64,000 bases of DNA from Strigamia acuminata (GCA_949358305.1 OX442315.1:11434427-11498426); one strand, 5' to 3'. Positions 25,561 through 36,689 are shown, counted from the stretch's first letter. The notes: generated from the sequence alone by a model not told the origin. Translations and numbers: made by a program.

Positions 25561-25879
25561 GCGCTTTGACGTCATTGCTACCCGGGATCGGTCGGGTTGG
25601 GTCGAGGCTCTAGATGCGTGGTTAGATGGTTGTTTGGTCGACCGATCGGATTGGATAAATTGTTTTTGTGGGTTTGGGTGTCTATTTAGTGTTGGGTTGC
25701 GGTGTTTGTGGGTAAATGTTGGAACGGTTCGGTTTCGTGGATCTATTTATTGTTATTGGTTGTTCTGTATCTAATTTTTTTTTATTTTTAATTTTTTCAG
25801 CTTTCGTGATGTTGTTTGCTTTTTTTGTTTATCTATAAATATACATCGATCGGTGCTTCCGTTCGGGCTCGAAATCTAG

Positions 25880-26320
25880 TTTGCATCTAAAAATGTTTTT
25901 TTTGTTCTTTCTGTGAACTTTTGTGCATCTAAAAATTGGTTTTCCTCCATTTTTATGAATTTATGTCCATTTAAAAATTGTTTTCCTTTATTTTTATGAA
26001 TTTATGTCCATCTAAAAATTATTTTCCCCCATTTTTATGAATTTATGTGCATCTAAAAATTGGTTTTCCCCATTTTTATAAATCTATGTGCATCTAAAAA
26101 TTATTTTCTCCCATTTTAATGAATTCATGTGCATGTAAAAATTGTTTTCCTCCATTTTTATGAATTTATGTGCATCTAAAAATTGTTTCCCCCATTTTTA
26201 TGAATTTAAATGCATCTAAAAATGGGGTTTTCCCCTTTTTATGAATCTCTGTGCATCTAAAAATAATCTCCTCCATTTTATGACCCTCTGTGCATCTAAA
26301 AATGTGTTTTCCCCTTTTCA
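25880..26320. repeat. About 41-bp minisatellite upstream of RB1CC1
   Basis: About ten copies of a unit joining ATGTGCATCTAAAAATTG, TTTTCCCCCATTTTT and ATGAATTT. Related single units occur in the flanks of GFRP copies (for example near 35180, 49735 and 60870: TTTTGTGCATCTAAAAAT), so this array grew from sequence that is also part of the GFRP repeat unit. Confidence 0.85.
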
Positions 26321-26555
26321 TTGACTCCATTTTTTGGTTTGTTTTATTTGATTACAAACCTAGTTTTCTTAATTTTTTTTTATTTCACAAAAACAATGCA
26401 TTTTGAATCTAAAAACCAGACAATGCATGTTTTCAAATTTAATTTTAACCTAAACAATTACAACCAACTAGGCTTACTTTCACAAGTTGTTTGTTTCACT
26501 CCAAGCTCAAAATGACACCAAACAAAACAAAACAGGAAAATGATCAAATACGTAC

Positions 26556-26715
26556 TGTAGAAACATTCCTGCTCAGAGTCACACCTCACGCCCTCTAGTA
26601 GCAATTCTTGCAGATAGGTGGCGTCAGTCCCAGCGCTACATGACTCAAGAGTACTGAACGAATCGTGTGAAAGTGAAAGGTGATCTCCGTCTCCTGAATC
26701 GGTATCAGTCGCCAT
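26556..26715 (-). CDS. Candidate orphan first exon, unknown gene
   Basis: A 53-codon frame starts at ATG (26715), is acidic and Ser-rich (MATDTDSGDGDHLSLS at the start), and ends at a good donor (TACA/GTACGT at 26556-26555). I cannot find the downstream exon, and no family is recognised. Its last 20 codons and downstream flank recur near 35500, 47195 and 50060. Its 5' edge recurs near 52930 and 54890, so it is part of the duplicated GFRP-containing block. It may be the first exon of a passenger gene or a relic. Confidence 0.3.
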
Positions 26716-27003
26716 CAGCAAAGGAAACCGCAACAATTAATCCTAATTTCAATTCTTACGACACACAACAGTGACGTCATCCAATTTGCAAGAAACAGTG
26801 GGAAATAAATACAGATCGATGATTCAAAAATCGACAAAAATCTAAATCTTTCATCATTTCTATTCCGTTTTGCAAGTTGATTCATAAACACTTGAAATAA
26901 ACAGTAGTCGCATGAAAAACTAAATGACGATGACATCATTGCTGACTTTGAACATACATTTCAAGGTCATTTATTTATTTATTAATTTTTTCACAAATAT
27001 TAT

Positions 27004-27290
27004 TTAGGGTCCCTAAAAAACTCCTAGTAATGACCACTCGGCCAATCGTCCATTAGGGTTACGTACTGATTTCAACCATTGAAGAGCTGAATGGTCCGTA
27101 ATAAAGTAGAACTTTTGTCCATAGAAATACGGTCGAAATTTCTGTATTGCAAAAATAAGTGTTCAGTGGCTGAGTAATTTTTCTCAGCTTGACTCATTGG
27201 ACGACTTGCGTAGGCTCCAGGCTGGTGTTTTTTCTGTGTTATCTGCGTGTTGCATGTTCGCCATCTAGTGCCAAAATTAAGCACTCTGGT
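27004..27290 (-). pseudogene. Ty3/gypsy reverse transcriptase-RNase H fragment
   Basis: The minus strand encodes AYASRPMSQAEKNYSATE, then after a frameshift FRPYFYGQKFYFITDHSALQ and NGRLAEWSLL. These are the hallmark motifs of the Ty3/gypsy RNase H domain (the YASR...EKNYS...E and TDH..LQWL blocks). The frame is broken and both ends are missing, so this is a dead fragment, not related closely to the gypsy element at 37-47 kb. Confidence 0.8.
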
Positions 27291-27473
27291 GTAGAAAAGT
27301 GGTCTCCAAGGGCCCCAAGAAGGGCTGTGAAATGTGATGCCACTATACAGACCACTACCATCAATAAATTAATGAATGAATTAACTTATTTAATCATTGA
27401 AAATACTCAAATGTGAATACATCACACGAAATATACATGTGTTTGGATTCGTTGGAAGCCGACGGAGGGCGCT

Positions 27474-27901
27474 TCATGGTGAGTATAGAGTCCAAACAAT
27501 CGTTTCTGTTCCACTCGAACTGATTACTCGATAACCACTTGCTTCCAATTTATTTAAAACGACGCTAGGCGAATCATCCAGCTCGTAGTGATCACTGTTG
27601 TTGGAAAAGAAAAGAAAAAAATAAGAGGAAAATAAAAACTGGTATTGCAATTTGAACCAATTATTACGCTCTGACGGCGGTTTTAGGTGCGTGCGCCGAT
27701 GCCGATCTAAAGATTGCGTTGAGCTTTTCCATTAATTTCGGAGTGCTGGCGTCTTTATTGTCGTCAATTCTTAGCTTACTCCAATTATAGTATTCAGTAC
27801 TCCTATGCTATAAACAAATTATAATGAAAATAAAATACTGCAATTAAATAGACGGAACATTTTTTTACCTGTAAATTACAGTGCATTATCAAATACGGCA
27901 T
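27474..27901 (-). CDS. GCHFR: GTP cyclohydrolase I feedback regulatory protein, copy A
   Basis: GFRP binds GTP cyclohydrolase I and mediates its inhibition by tetrahydrobiopterin and stimulation by phenylalanine. Three exons: 27901-27869 (MPYLIMHCNLQ), 27807-27668 and 27594-27474, all GT-AG with matching phases (0, 2). The product is about 97 aa (vertebrate GFRP 84). The N-terminus matches the family MPYLL start. Exon 2 carries IDDNKD and PKLMEKL. Exon 3 carries DHYELDDSPSVVLNKLE, GYRVISSSG and VWTLY, matching the family YEYYVDDPP...LDKLE..G.RV..M.G..Q..VW.L core. The same three-exon layout as vertebrate GCHFR supports the call. Sister of copy I. The frame is intact. Confidence 0.88.
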
Positions 27902-27996
27902 CGTAAACGCTAATCCGTGTGACTGTTTGTTAAGAATAATGCTGTTCTTCTATTTTCTTACGAAAGTGGGTCGCCTCTGCAGTGTGTACAATAACG

Positions 27997-28033
27997 GGGA
28001 AAATCCCATTCAGGGTTACACTGCGCCTGCGCC
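27997..28033 (-). promoter_or_regulatory. Conserved promoter block of GFRP copy A
   Basis: GGGAAAATCCC at 27997-28007, 96 bases above the ATG, followed by TGCGCCTGCGCC at 28022-28033. The first fits Rel/NF-kB (Dorsal-type) sites and the second resembles NRF1 half-sites. The same pair recurs at nearly the same distance in copies C, D, E, I and J. Confidence 0.45.
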
Positions 28034-28397
28034 TCTGTGCATCTGCGCCACCTTGTGTCGGCACCACGATGCTGGGACATACGCACACCATATATTTACA
28101 TGTTGTATCGAATTTAGTAATTTACATGTACTCAATTATCTAGATTCGTGAAAATTGGATTTTTACCTGTGTGGAAAACTGATCATGTAAACAAACAGGT
28201 TTTCCAGAAAAGAATATGTGCGTTCAAAGTTTCGGTTCATTCCGTTTATGATAATGCCGTTTATAATAACGGCCAAAGCCGTAAGCAAAAACGTGCGTAA
28301 CCGTGAATGTGTTCATTTTTAGGCCCGTTTGTTGTATCATTTTTGCGTCGCGATTCGGGGATTCAACCCAGAATGTCTAATGCCAAAATGTCTAATA

Positions 28398-28962
28398 CAG
28401 TCGAAACTCTTTATAACGAATCGCGATATAACGAATTATCGATATAACGAATTGCTATAAATGATTTGGTTGGCCAGCCACAGAACATCATGTTAAGTAC
28501 TTTCGATATAACGAATTTCAATATAACGAATTATTCGTTATAACAAACAAGTTTTTGTGTACACTGTAATATCCACAAGCCTTTGTTATAACGAATTTTC
28601 AAAACTGATCACATGACTCACAACATCCGATGCCCATAAGCAAAGGAAAATCAAAATTTTCCTGTTTTAAAATGGCTGCCTTATCAATTTTGATTCAGGA
28701 CAAGTTGAACATTTTTAATGCTATTGACAATCACAAGAAGCCACCAATTGTAGCAGATGAGTTTAATTTGCCCTGTTCTACAATTTTCAACAATTTTAAA
28801 GAATTGGGATAAAATTGACATGAAACTTGCATGTCTATGAATAAATAATATTCTGTGTTTATGATAAAATTTAATTTTTTTACCTAATTCGTTTTAACAA
28901 ACTCTCGTTTTAACGAATCGATTTTCCGGTTCCTTGCGATTCGTTATAAAGAGTTTCGACTG
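28398..28962 (+). mobile_element. Pogo/Tigger-like non-autonomous DNA transposon
   Basis: Terminal inverted repeats CAGTCGAAACTCTTTATAAC and its inverse, about 28 bases, flanked by TA target duplications (28396-28397, 28963-28964); this is the pogo superfamily pattern. At 28630-28812 is a 60-codon frame whose segment SILIQDKLNIFNAIDNHKK to FNLPCSTIFNNFKELG fits the N-terminal CENP-B-type helix-turn-helix of pogo transposases. It then stops, so the catalytic DDE domain is missing. Total 565 bp. Confidence 0.75.
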
Positions 28963-29087
28963 TACCAAAATGTCTAAGCCGAAATGTCTAATGGACAAAA
29001 TGTCTAATCCAAAATGTCTAATGCCAAAAGCAAACAATGTCTAATGCCAAAAGCAAACAATGTCTAATGCCAAAAGCAAACAATGTC

Positions 29088-29183
29088 TATACTCTTTCCG
29101 AACTCAAGAAGAGCCCTGGAAGCTCCAAGTAGGCCAATGGGAGCCCAGCTTCCAGGGCTCTTCTTGAGTTCAGAAAGAGTATA
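29088..29183. mobile_element. Hairpin element with about 37-bp arms
   Basis: TATACTCTTTCCGAACTCAA and the rest of the left arm (29088-29124) is mirrored by 29147-29183 with few mismatches. The spacer contains CCAATGGGAG. The TATACTCTT start and CCAATGGGAG relate it to the MITE family at 16078 and 32728. Confidence 0.65.
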
Positions 29184-29900
29184 ATGCCAAAATGTTTAAT
29201 GAATCTAAAAATTTGACATACAAAAATTCATTCGGAATCGAATAATGCCAAAATGTCTAAGAAGTTTTCTTTTCTTTTTTTCTTACCTTATCCGTTTTTA
29301 GCAAAGTCGGCGAAATGAGGATTAACAGAAATAGCATATTAATTTTATTTCAAAAATTAGACATTTAAGTATTAGACATTTAGGTATTAGACATTTTCGA
29401 TTAGACATTTTGTCCATTAGACATTTTGCCCATTAGATATTTTGGATTAAACATTAACCATCCACATAACCACCCACATAAGTCTGGGAATCATATGCTT
29501 CCCAGACTTATTTGATTTCCTCAACCAGACAGCCATAAAAAATAAAACATAAAAATAACAATATTCAGACGCATTTCTGATAAGGAAAAATAATTTCAAC
29601 CCTTCGGTGACCACCGAGGTCACCGCAAAACATAATTTAACATTTACTCACATTTAGGGAGGTGGATCCTTCACCTGAAAGTGGTTAGGACATTGAAAGT
29701 TTGAACCGTTAATCCAAAGTTTGAGGCGGCCATTTTGAATTTGGTTGTAAAAACTAAAACTCGGCATAAACCGATTCATAAACCATTCCAGTCATGGTTT
29801 TGGTGGTTGCGGTTTGTGGTTATGCTTTATTTTGGCTGTTTTTGATGCCATAGAAACGGTAAAAACCGTAAAAATCAAAACTTTAAACGCGCCTAATGAC

Positions 29901-31024
29901 TTCTTCGGAAAACTAAATTCCAGTTTTACAAGGTAGATTTTAGGCATTTTGCGCATTGAAAACTACAATGCAAACACGTGTGCATGCGCAGAAGTGCCGT
30001 ACAGACCTTGATACTTCGTAACCCTTATTAAAAATGGCACAAATTGTAAACAAAAACGATGTACTAGTATTGTAATGAGCTCAAATTACTGCTAAAACTT
30101 ATAACAATAATTCTGAACTGATTGATGCCGCAACGGGACTTATCTAAATACTTCTCAAATGAAATAAACTATCTCTTAAATGGAAAATGGTGTTTATTCG
30201 TGGCTTTGAATAAAACAAGGTTAAATACAATATCAATGAAATAATTACTTTGTGATAATATAGCAAATTAAACATTCAATCAAATATTTTACGAATAATG
30301 AGAGAAGAAAGAAAAAGGGAAAATTATACAGAATCACGTCGATTCGTCGACTCCACGTCTCCGACTCGACCGCTACGTTGATGATACGTGCTCGGCGATC
30401 CGCTCGGTCCCGGCGCAATTGAATCACGGACTCAATTCCGACTCGATCACTCTCCACGTAACAATTCGAACACAATTTCGATTCGTCAAACTCTTCTTCT
30501 TGCGACTCCGTCCTCTCAGTGAATCGCAACACGCCGGTTGCGATATGGCTGCGACTAGATTCGCTCACTTCTTTCACACAGAACTCAAAATCCCTCCTAA
30601 CAATGGTTGTTAAGCAAGATGAAATCCCAAATCAACTTGAAGCTGAGCCAAGATAAATATCTCACTACTAAGTCTAGTAGCAAGAAGAATTCCCAAATTA
30701 GCAAATTGGCTAACTCAAGAATATGAAACTCTACTGAAGATCACAAAATACTGGCAATGTGCTGGGTAAGTTTTTGTGATGGTTCTCTGGTAAAGTCTAA
30801 ATTCATACTGAGGATTTTATTCCTTGCAGGAAGTGTTTCCTGCTCCAGAAGGCTGCGGGCTGGTTTCCTTGGCGACCACCCACAATTCCTCCCACCCTGC
30901 CTAACTCTCTTGTCTAGACAGGAAATCATAAAAAACAACATAAAATAAAATAAGAACAACTCAAATTAAATATTTTATTTCGGGCTCATTCCCGATACTT
31001 CTCTAGTGACCACTAGGGTCACTA
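29901..31024. other. GFRP-unit remnant followed by unassigned, LTR-like sequence
   Basis: 29901-30069 matches the far upstream flank of the other GFRP copies (CACGTGTGCATGCGCAGAAGTGCC). From 30070 the match ends. A minus-strand frame at 30577-30245 (110 codons, acidic, then a hydrophobic end) has some coding character but no recognised domain. The end at about 31000-31024 (GTGACCACTAGGGTCACTACA) looks like the edge of an LTR on the minus strand, but I could not find the partner edge or a target duplication. Confidence 0.3.
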
Positions 31025-32687
31025 CAGTATGTGGTGATTCTGATATTTATTTCAATAAAATTAATTTCACCACGAGAGAATTGTCTTTATTTAATTGCTT
31101 TGTTTTGGCAAACGCCAAAAACCAGTTAAGTATGACTTGGGGGGTGAAAACTCCCTCGGCACACTTCGCCCTAATTTGGCCAAGGTAATTTGCAAAAGCA
31201 ATGATTGTGGTGCAGAAATTCATTTGTTGCACCAGAATTAGCTTATTGCGCACCAGACGTGCGCAGGACCGGAGTGTGCTTAAACTCCAAATTTTGGAGC
31301 TTGAGCCCACTCTCGACTACATCAACAAACAAACATCACGCTATTCACTGCTCTGGATAACACTTCAGGTATTGATCTGTGATAACTGTTTTATTGAGTT
31401 GAGACTCTGCTGCTTTTACTGAAATCAGTGAAATCAGCCCCCCTTTTGTGTCTGTGTGTAACAAACGATGTTTGTTACACACAGACATCGTTTGTTACAC
31501 TCTCCTTTGCGAACTGTAACGCCCAAGGAACCCCGCTCACTGCCGACCATCGTGATGAGTCCCGTCGAGTTTACTCCGGAACTCACCATCGCCACCCGAG
31601 CAACCGTACTCGCCGTGAACCACCGCCATCGTGAGAGTCCCGTTGAGTTTACTCCGGAACTCTATGATCATTTAAATTGATATAATTTTAATTGTATTTT
31701 ATTATAAAATGTTTTTTCTGGGGTGTTCTTCAACCCCAACCTTGACATATGTGTTTACAGTTTGTTGATGTATCTGTGAGGCCACCATATGTGGGGCACT
31801 CCTTGTTAAAAACTAGGTAATAAAACACACTTAAAGAATGAGATAAAAGTTATACACTGTAAACACTGAAAACATTGTAAAGGCAAAGGCAGTGCAAAAG
31901 GTTGCACGAAATCAAGAGGCAAATGCAAATGGTTGCACGAAATTGAATAGCAAATGCAAATGGTTGCATGAAATTGAAGGCAGTATAGTTCAAAAAATTG
32001 CACAAATTTGTAATTGAAAAGGCTGTGTAACAGATTGCACGAAATGTAATACATTATGTAAATCGAATAAAAACAACTTGCATTAAACATTGAAACAAAT
32101 GAGTTAGAATAACTCTCCCCTCCCCCAAAAGAAGCTGGAAACAGCTACCGTAGTAGAAATCTAGAACATGGGGTTGAAGTTTCGAGCTGGTTGGCATAGT
32201 GCAACCAGTCGGATTCCTGGCTGTACGGCAGCTACAGGGAGTCAATAATGTCTGCCATTGTGGAATTGGAACACAGAAAAGCGCACAAAACACACACGCA
32301 TCAAACACAAGGTCTAACCACGTGGTCGCACGTGGTCATGGGTCCGAATTTGGTTGAAAAGGTCATTTGAACAGTCCGGTATGGAGAAAAAAAATCGTAG
32401 AAACACATTGCAATGAATTAAATGCACTTGCAAACTCACGAAAGCCGAAAAATAGGTCTACAACGGAATGGACAGCATGGTTGGATAACAGGGGGGTCGA
32501 AGGGCAGCGTGGTCAAAAATATGGCATGGTCGGAGGTCGAAAAATAAAGTTTTATGCATTTTTTAATTTGAAACTCATGTTTGTTCGGTTTATTGATTGC
32601 TTTGTCAGGAAAGTAAACAATTTCCTATCAATAGGTAATCACTTACAATGTCTGGTGTTTTGGCCTATTTCTGTGTGAATTAGCTCA
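31025..32687. other. No gene recognised; small inverted and direct repeats
   Basis: At 31449-31487 there is an inverted repeat (GTGTGTAACAAACGA against its mirror). At 31552-31586 and 31630-31663 there are two near-identical direct copies around CCCGTCGAGTTTACTCCGGA. At 31900-32050 TTGCACGAAAT-type units recur. None of the open frames resemble a known family. Confidence 0.4.
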
Positions 32688-32954
32688 GCCAATGGGAGAA
32701 AGACCACTCTTGTAGTGAACAAGAGTATATACTCTTGTTCGACTCAAAAGCGTGCCCTTCTCCCATTGGCCGAGCCACATTACTCCTAACTCCAGTCTGT
32801 ATTACCATAGAGTAAAGAATCTATGGTATTACTACCACTAGGAGAAGTAGTTCTTATTTTTATTATTATTATTACTACATTTTTGGATCACTACACCAGT
32901 GATACGGCTCGGCCAATGGGAGAAGGGCACCCTTTTGAGTCGAACAAGAGTATA
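32688..32954. mobile_element. MITE with about 50-bp terminal inverted repeats, plus an abutting relative
   Basis: 32728-32954 begins TATACTCTTGTTCGACTCAA...CCCATTGGCCGAGCC and ends with the inverted counterpart GGCTCGGCCAATGGG...GAACAAGAGTATA, with about 130 bases between. Immediately left, 32688-32727 is a right-end terminal repeat of another copy (CAGCCAATGGGAGAAAG...GAACAAGAGTATA), so two copies abut or one inserted at the end of another. Same family as 16078-16792. Confidence 0.75.
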
Positions 32955-33064
32955 GATCAGACAGAAAAGAGCTCCCACCAACAAAGATCACTACCGAATT
33001 TATTTATATATTTATTTAATCATTGAACACTCAAAGATAAATACACGCATTGGAAGCCTGAGCT

Positions 33065-33488
33065 TTATTCTGCGTACAAAGTCCAAACCATCAAGGTTTC
33101 CACTCCACTCGAACCGATTACTCGATAACCATATTGTTCCAATTTCGTTATAAGGACGCTGGGCGAATCGTCGAGCTCGTAGTAATCACTTGTTGGAAAA
33201 GAAAAGAAAACAAATAAAAGGAAAAGAAAAACTGTCATTGGCATTTGAACCACTAGTTACTATTTGACGCTGGTTGCAGGATTGATCGTCGTTTTAAAAG
33301 TTGCTCCGAGGATTGCCATTAATTCCTTAGTGCGGACATCTTTATTGTCGTCAATTCTCATCATAGTCCAGTGGTGTCCTCCCTGCCAAAGCAATAAACT
33401 AATAATAATAAAAATTAAATACTGTAATGAAATAGAGGTAACATTTTCTTACTTGTAATATTTTACAGCGAATTATTAAACACGGCAT
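33065..33488 (-). CDS. GCHFR: GTP cyclohydrolase I feedback regulatory protein, copy B
   Basis: Three exons: 33488-33453 (MPCLIIRCKILQ), 33382-33261 and 33188-33065. Splice phases match (0, 2). The product is about 93 aa. Exon 2 includes WTMMRIDDNKDVRTKELMAI; exon 3 includes DYYELDDSPSVLITKLEQYG, YRVIGSSG and MVWTLYAE before TAA. It has the intact GFRP core. A cysteine replaces the family tyrosine at residue 3, as in copy F, its sister. The 5' flank has lost about 60 bases that hold the kB-like motif in other copies, and the TGCGCCTGCGCC motif is consequently only about 55 bases above the ATG. Role as for copy A. Confidence 0.88.
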
Positions 33489-34030
33489 CGTAGACGCTAA
33501 TTCGTGTGACTGTTAGGAATAATGTTTTTCCGCTATTTTGTTACACTGCGCCTGCGCCAACGTGCTGCTGCGCCATCCTGTGTTGACACGACGATGTTGG
33601 GACATACGTACACCAATTATTACATTGTCATGTGCTCAGTTCTCTAGATAAGTGAAAATCGGGATTTTATTTATCAGGATAACCGTGTGTGTTTACATGG
33701 CAAGGTTTTCTGATAAACATGTCAATTATCCATAATGCATTTTTATTATCTGGAACAACAAAATGGTTGTCGATCTATTTCAGCCCCTAAACAAATCAAA
33801 TTTAGCTCATGTATCTTCTCCCAAAAGCAAGAATCGTTAAAATTTGTTATATGTACAGTATAACAAAGGAATGTATCATTTTTGTTTATAATTGATGCCA
33901 TTTTTAATAAAGGGTACGTATTACGGTCAATTCGGTGCAATATCCATGTAGGGCCTTTGTGGATAGATTTATAGATTCAAAGGAAAGCGCCCAAAAAGGG
34001 CTGTATAAAGATCTGCCACAACGCAGACCA
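33489..34030. other. Intergenic part of the GFRP unit (B to C)
   Basis: Upstream flank of copy B. It holds TGCGCCTGCGCCAACG (about 33547), then a stretch at 33670-33900 that reappears upstream of copy F (about 51350-51560), marking B and F as sisters. From 33940 the conserved 3' flank of copy C begins (GGGCCTTTGTGGATAGATTT). No gene. Confidence 0.6.
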
Positions 34031-34149
34031 CTACCGTCAATAAATTAATGAATTAATTTATATATTTAATCATTGAAAACTCTCAAATATGAATACATCA
34101 CATGGAATATACATGTGTTTGGAGTGGTTGGAAGCCGACGGAGGGCGCT

Positions 34150-34564
34150 TCATGGTGCGTATAGAGTCCAAACAATCGTTTCCGTTCCAGTCGAACTCAT
34201 AACTCGATAACCAATTCCTTCCACTTTATTTAAAACGACGATGGGTGGATCCATTAGTTCGTAGTATTCTCTGTTGTTGGAAAAGAAAAGAAAAAATAAA
34301 AGGAAAATAAAAACTGGTATTGCAATTTGAATAAATTGTTACTCTTGGCCGCCGGCTACAGGATTGTTGCTCTTTATAAGTGTACTCAAGTTTTCCATTA
34401 ATTTTGTAAAACGTGAGTCTGTATTGTTGTCAATTGTTGGCCGACCCCAGTGTTTTCCATCATGCTAAAACAATAAACAAATTATAATGAAATTAAAATA
34501 CTGCAATTAAATAGACGGGAAATTTTCTTACGTGCAGTTTACAGCGCATTAACAAATACGGCAT
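34150..34564 (-). CDS. GCHFR: GTP cyclohydrolase I feedback regulatory protein, copy C
   Basis: Three exons: 34564-34532 (MPYLLMRCKLH), 34464-34343 and 34270-34150. Phases agree and the ends are GT-AG. The product is about 91 aa. Exon 2 carries KHWGRPTIDNNTDSRFTKLM; exon 3 carries EYYELMDPPIVVLNKVEGIG, YRVMSSTG and IVWTLYAP. The LLM start is the closest in this locus to the vertebrate MPYLLI. It differs from A/I in the DPP motif (as in vertebrates) and in its exon 2 tail NPVAGGQE. Sister of copy G, and donor-type for exons 1 and 2 of D and E. Confidence 0.88.
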
Positions 34565-34659
34565 CTTAAACGTTAATACGTGGAACAGTCTGTTAAGAAT
34601 AATGCTGTTCTTCTATTCTGTTACGAAAGTAGTTCGCCTATATAGTGTGTACAATCACG

Positions 34660-34705
34660 GGGAAAATCCCATTCAGGGTTACTCTGCGCATGAGCCTGCG
34701 TGCAT
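34660..34705 (-). promoter_or_regulatory. Conserved promoter block of GFRP copy C
   Basis: GGGAAAATCCC at 34660-34670, 96 bases above the ATG, then CTGCGCATGAGCCTGCG just upstream, as in copy A. The spacing is the same to the base. Confidence 0.45.
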
Positions 34706-34818
34706 CTGCGCCACCCTGTGTCGGCACCCCGATGCTGGGACATACGCAAACCAATTATCATATTTACATGTCTTCACTTGTCTAGATAAGCGAAAATCGG
34801 AATTTAACCTTTGTGGAA

Positions 34819-36023
34819 AACTGATCATGTAAACAAACTAGTTTTCCAGAAAAGACAGACTTTGGAAACCTAAATTCTAGTTGTACGAGATAGATTTTGG
34901 GCGTTTTGCACATTGAAAACTGCAAAGCAAACACGTGTGCGTGCGCAGAAGTGCCGTACAGACCTTGATACTTCGTAACCCTTATTAAAAATGGCACAAA
35001 TTATAAACAAAAACGATGTACGAAGTATTTGATAACACATTTTAATGCTTCTTGCTTTTGGAACAAGTGTTATCCAATACAAACTGAATTTGGTTTGTTT
35101 AGAAGTTGAAATTGCGTTTTGTCAATTTTATGAATTTATGTTCATCAAAAAAGGTTTTTTCTTGCCCTTTTTGTTCACTTTTGTGCATCTAAAAATAAAT
35201 TTTTACCTTTTTAGTCACTCCATTTTTGCACTTTTATATTGCATACGTGGAAAAAGCTTTTTTTGGGTTATTTTATCTGATTACAAGTCTAGACGTCTCG
35301 ATTTTTTACTTCATAAAAACAATGCATTTTTAATCAGACAATCATGACAATCAGACTATCATGTTTTTAAATTTAATTTTTCACCTGAACAACTAAAATA
35401 AGGTTGAATGTAATCAACTAGGCTTATTTACACAAGTTGTTTTATTTCAATTTCAAAATGACACCAAACCAAGAATCGAAATAATCAAATACATACTACT
35501 GAAACATTCCTGCTCAGAATCGCACCTCACGCCCTCTAGTAGCAATTATAGTGCTTTATGCATTAGTGCAATATGACTCAAAATCGAAGAAATATCGACT
35601 ACGGACACTTGCCACCTGACGCCCGACGTTTAAAGTTTTGGCAAAAAGGGGGAATCAGATGCCTGACACCTGACACCGGACAGTTAGTCCGGAATAGTCC
35701 AGGTGTTTACTGTTTAGTCCATCCCCATGCAAACACGGTAGATGTTTAGTAATGCTAAAACTCCTTCTAGATCGGACATACTGCGCCTTTGATTTGCCAC
35801 AGAGCAAATTTACGAGGTCCGATGCAAAATCCAAGTGTAGGGTCTTTGTGGATAAAATTATAAATTCAGAGGGAAGGGCCCCAAGAAGGGCTATGAAAAG
35901 AGCTCCCACAACAAAGACCACTACCGAATTTATATATATTTATTTATTTAATCATTGAAAACACTCACAGATAAATACACGTAAGGAATATACAAGTATT
36001 TGGACTGGTTGGAAGCCCGAGCT
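34819..36023. repeat. Segment duplicated at 49374-50578
   Basis: From AACTGATCATGTAAACAAAC through GGAAGCCCGAGCTTC the sequence is essentially identical to 49374-50578 (shift 14,555). Its right part, 35401-36023, also recurs at 47091-47713 (shift 11,690), so 35401 onward is present three times. It contains GFRP-unit flank, a relic of the orphan exon (around 35500-35560), and the 3' flank of copy D. No gene. Confidence 0.9.
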
Positions 36024-36431
36024 TCAGTGAAGCGAAGAGTACAAAGTCCAAACAATCCAGTTTTCCACTACACTCGAACAGATTACTCGATAACCCAAGT
36101 GTTCCAATTTCGAGAAAAAGACGCCTGGCGTATCATCACTGTTGTTGGAAAATAAAAAAAAAATAAAAGGAAAATAAAAACTGGTATTGCAATTTGAATA
36201 AATTGTTACTCTTGGCCACCGGCTACAGTATTGTTGCTCTTTCTAAGTGTACTCAAGTTTTCCATTAATTTTGTAAAACGTGAGTCTGTATTGTTGTCAA
36301 TTGTTGGCCGACCCCAGTATCTTCCATCATGCTAAAGCAATAAACAAATTATAATGAAATTAAAATACTGCAATTAAATAGACGGGAAATTTTCTTACGT
36401 GCAGTTTACAGCGCATTAACAAATACGGCAT
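36024..36431 (-). CDS. GCHFR: GFRP copy D, chimeric, with a 15-base deletion in exon 3
   Basis: Exons 36431-36399 (MPYLLMRCKLH), 36331-36210 and 36138-36024. The frame is open, about 89 aa. Exons 1 and 2 and their introns match copy C; exon 3 and the 3' flank match copy F. The switch falls in the intron-2 A-rich tract (about 36140-36175). Exon 3 reads DDTPGVFFSKLEHLGYRVIC and lacks the five residues Y-Y-E-L-D present in F; the 15 bases are missing between two GAT triplets. These residues lie in the conserved FYEYYVDDPP motif of the family, so function is doubtful. The C-terminus is altered to SSLH. Confidence 0.75.
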
Positions 36432-36526
36432 CTTAAACGTTAATACGTGGAACAGTCTGTTAAGAATAATGCTGTTCTTCTATTCTGTTACGAAAGTAGT
36501 TCGCCTATATAGTGTGTACAATCACG

Positions 36527-36565
36527 GGGAAAATCCCATTCAGGGTTACTCTGCGCATGAGCCTG
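36527..36565 (-). promoter_or_regulatory. Conserved promoter block of GFRP copy D
   Basis: GGGAAAATCCC at 36527-36537, 96 bases above the ATG, followed by CTGCGCATGAGCCTGCG. Same block as copy C. Confidence 0.4.
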
Positions 36566-36689
36566 CGTGCATCTGCGCCACCCTGTGTCGGCACCCCGAT
36601 GCTGGGACATACGCAAACCAATTATCATATTTACATGTCTTCACTTGTCTAGATAAGCGAAAATCGGAATTTAACCTTTGTGGAAAACT

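Larger units (their letters stand above)
28214..29900. mobile_element. Composite insertion splitting the flank of GFRP copy A
   Basis: In copy I the sequence runs straight from CCAGTTTTCCAGAAAAGA into the GGAAAACTAAATT...CGTTTTGCACATTGAAAA block. In copy A these are separated by about 1.7 kb. The insert consists of an outer element with inverted AATGTCTAAT arrays (28370-28395 and 28963-29275 forward; 29350-29455 inverted), a nested pogo-like element, a nested hairpin and unassigned sequence to 29900. Confidence 0.55.
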
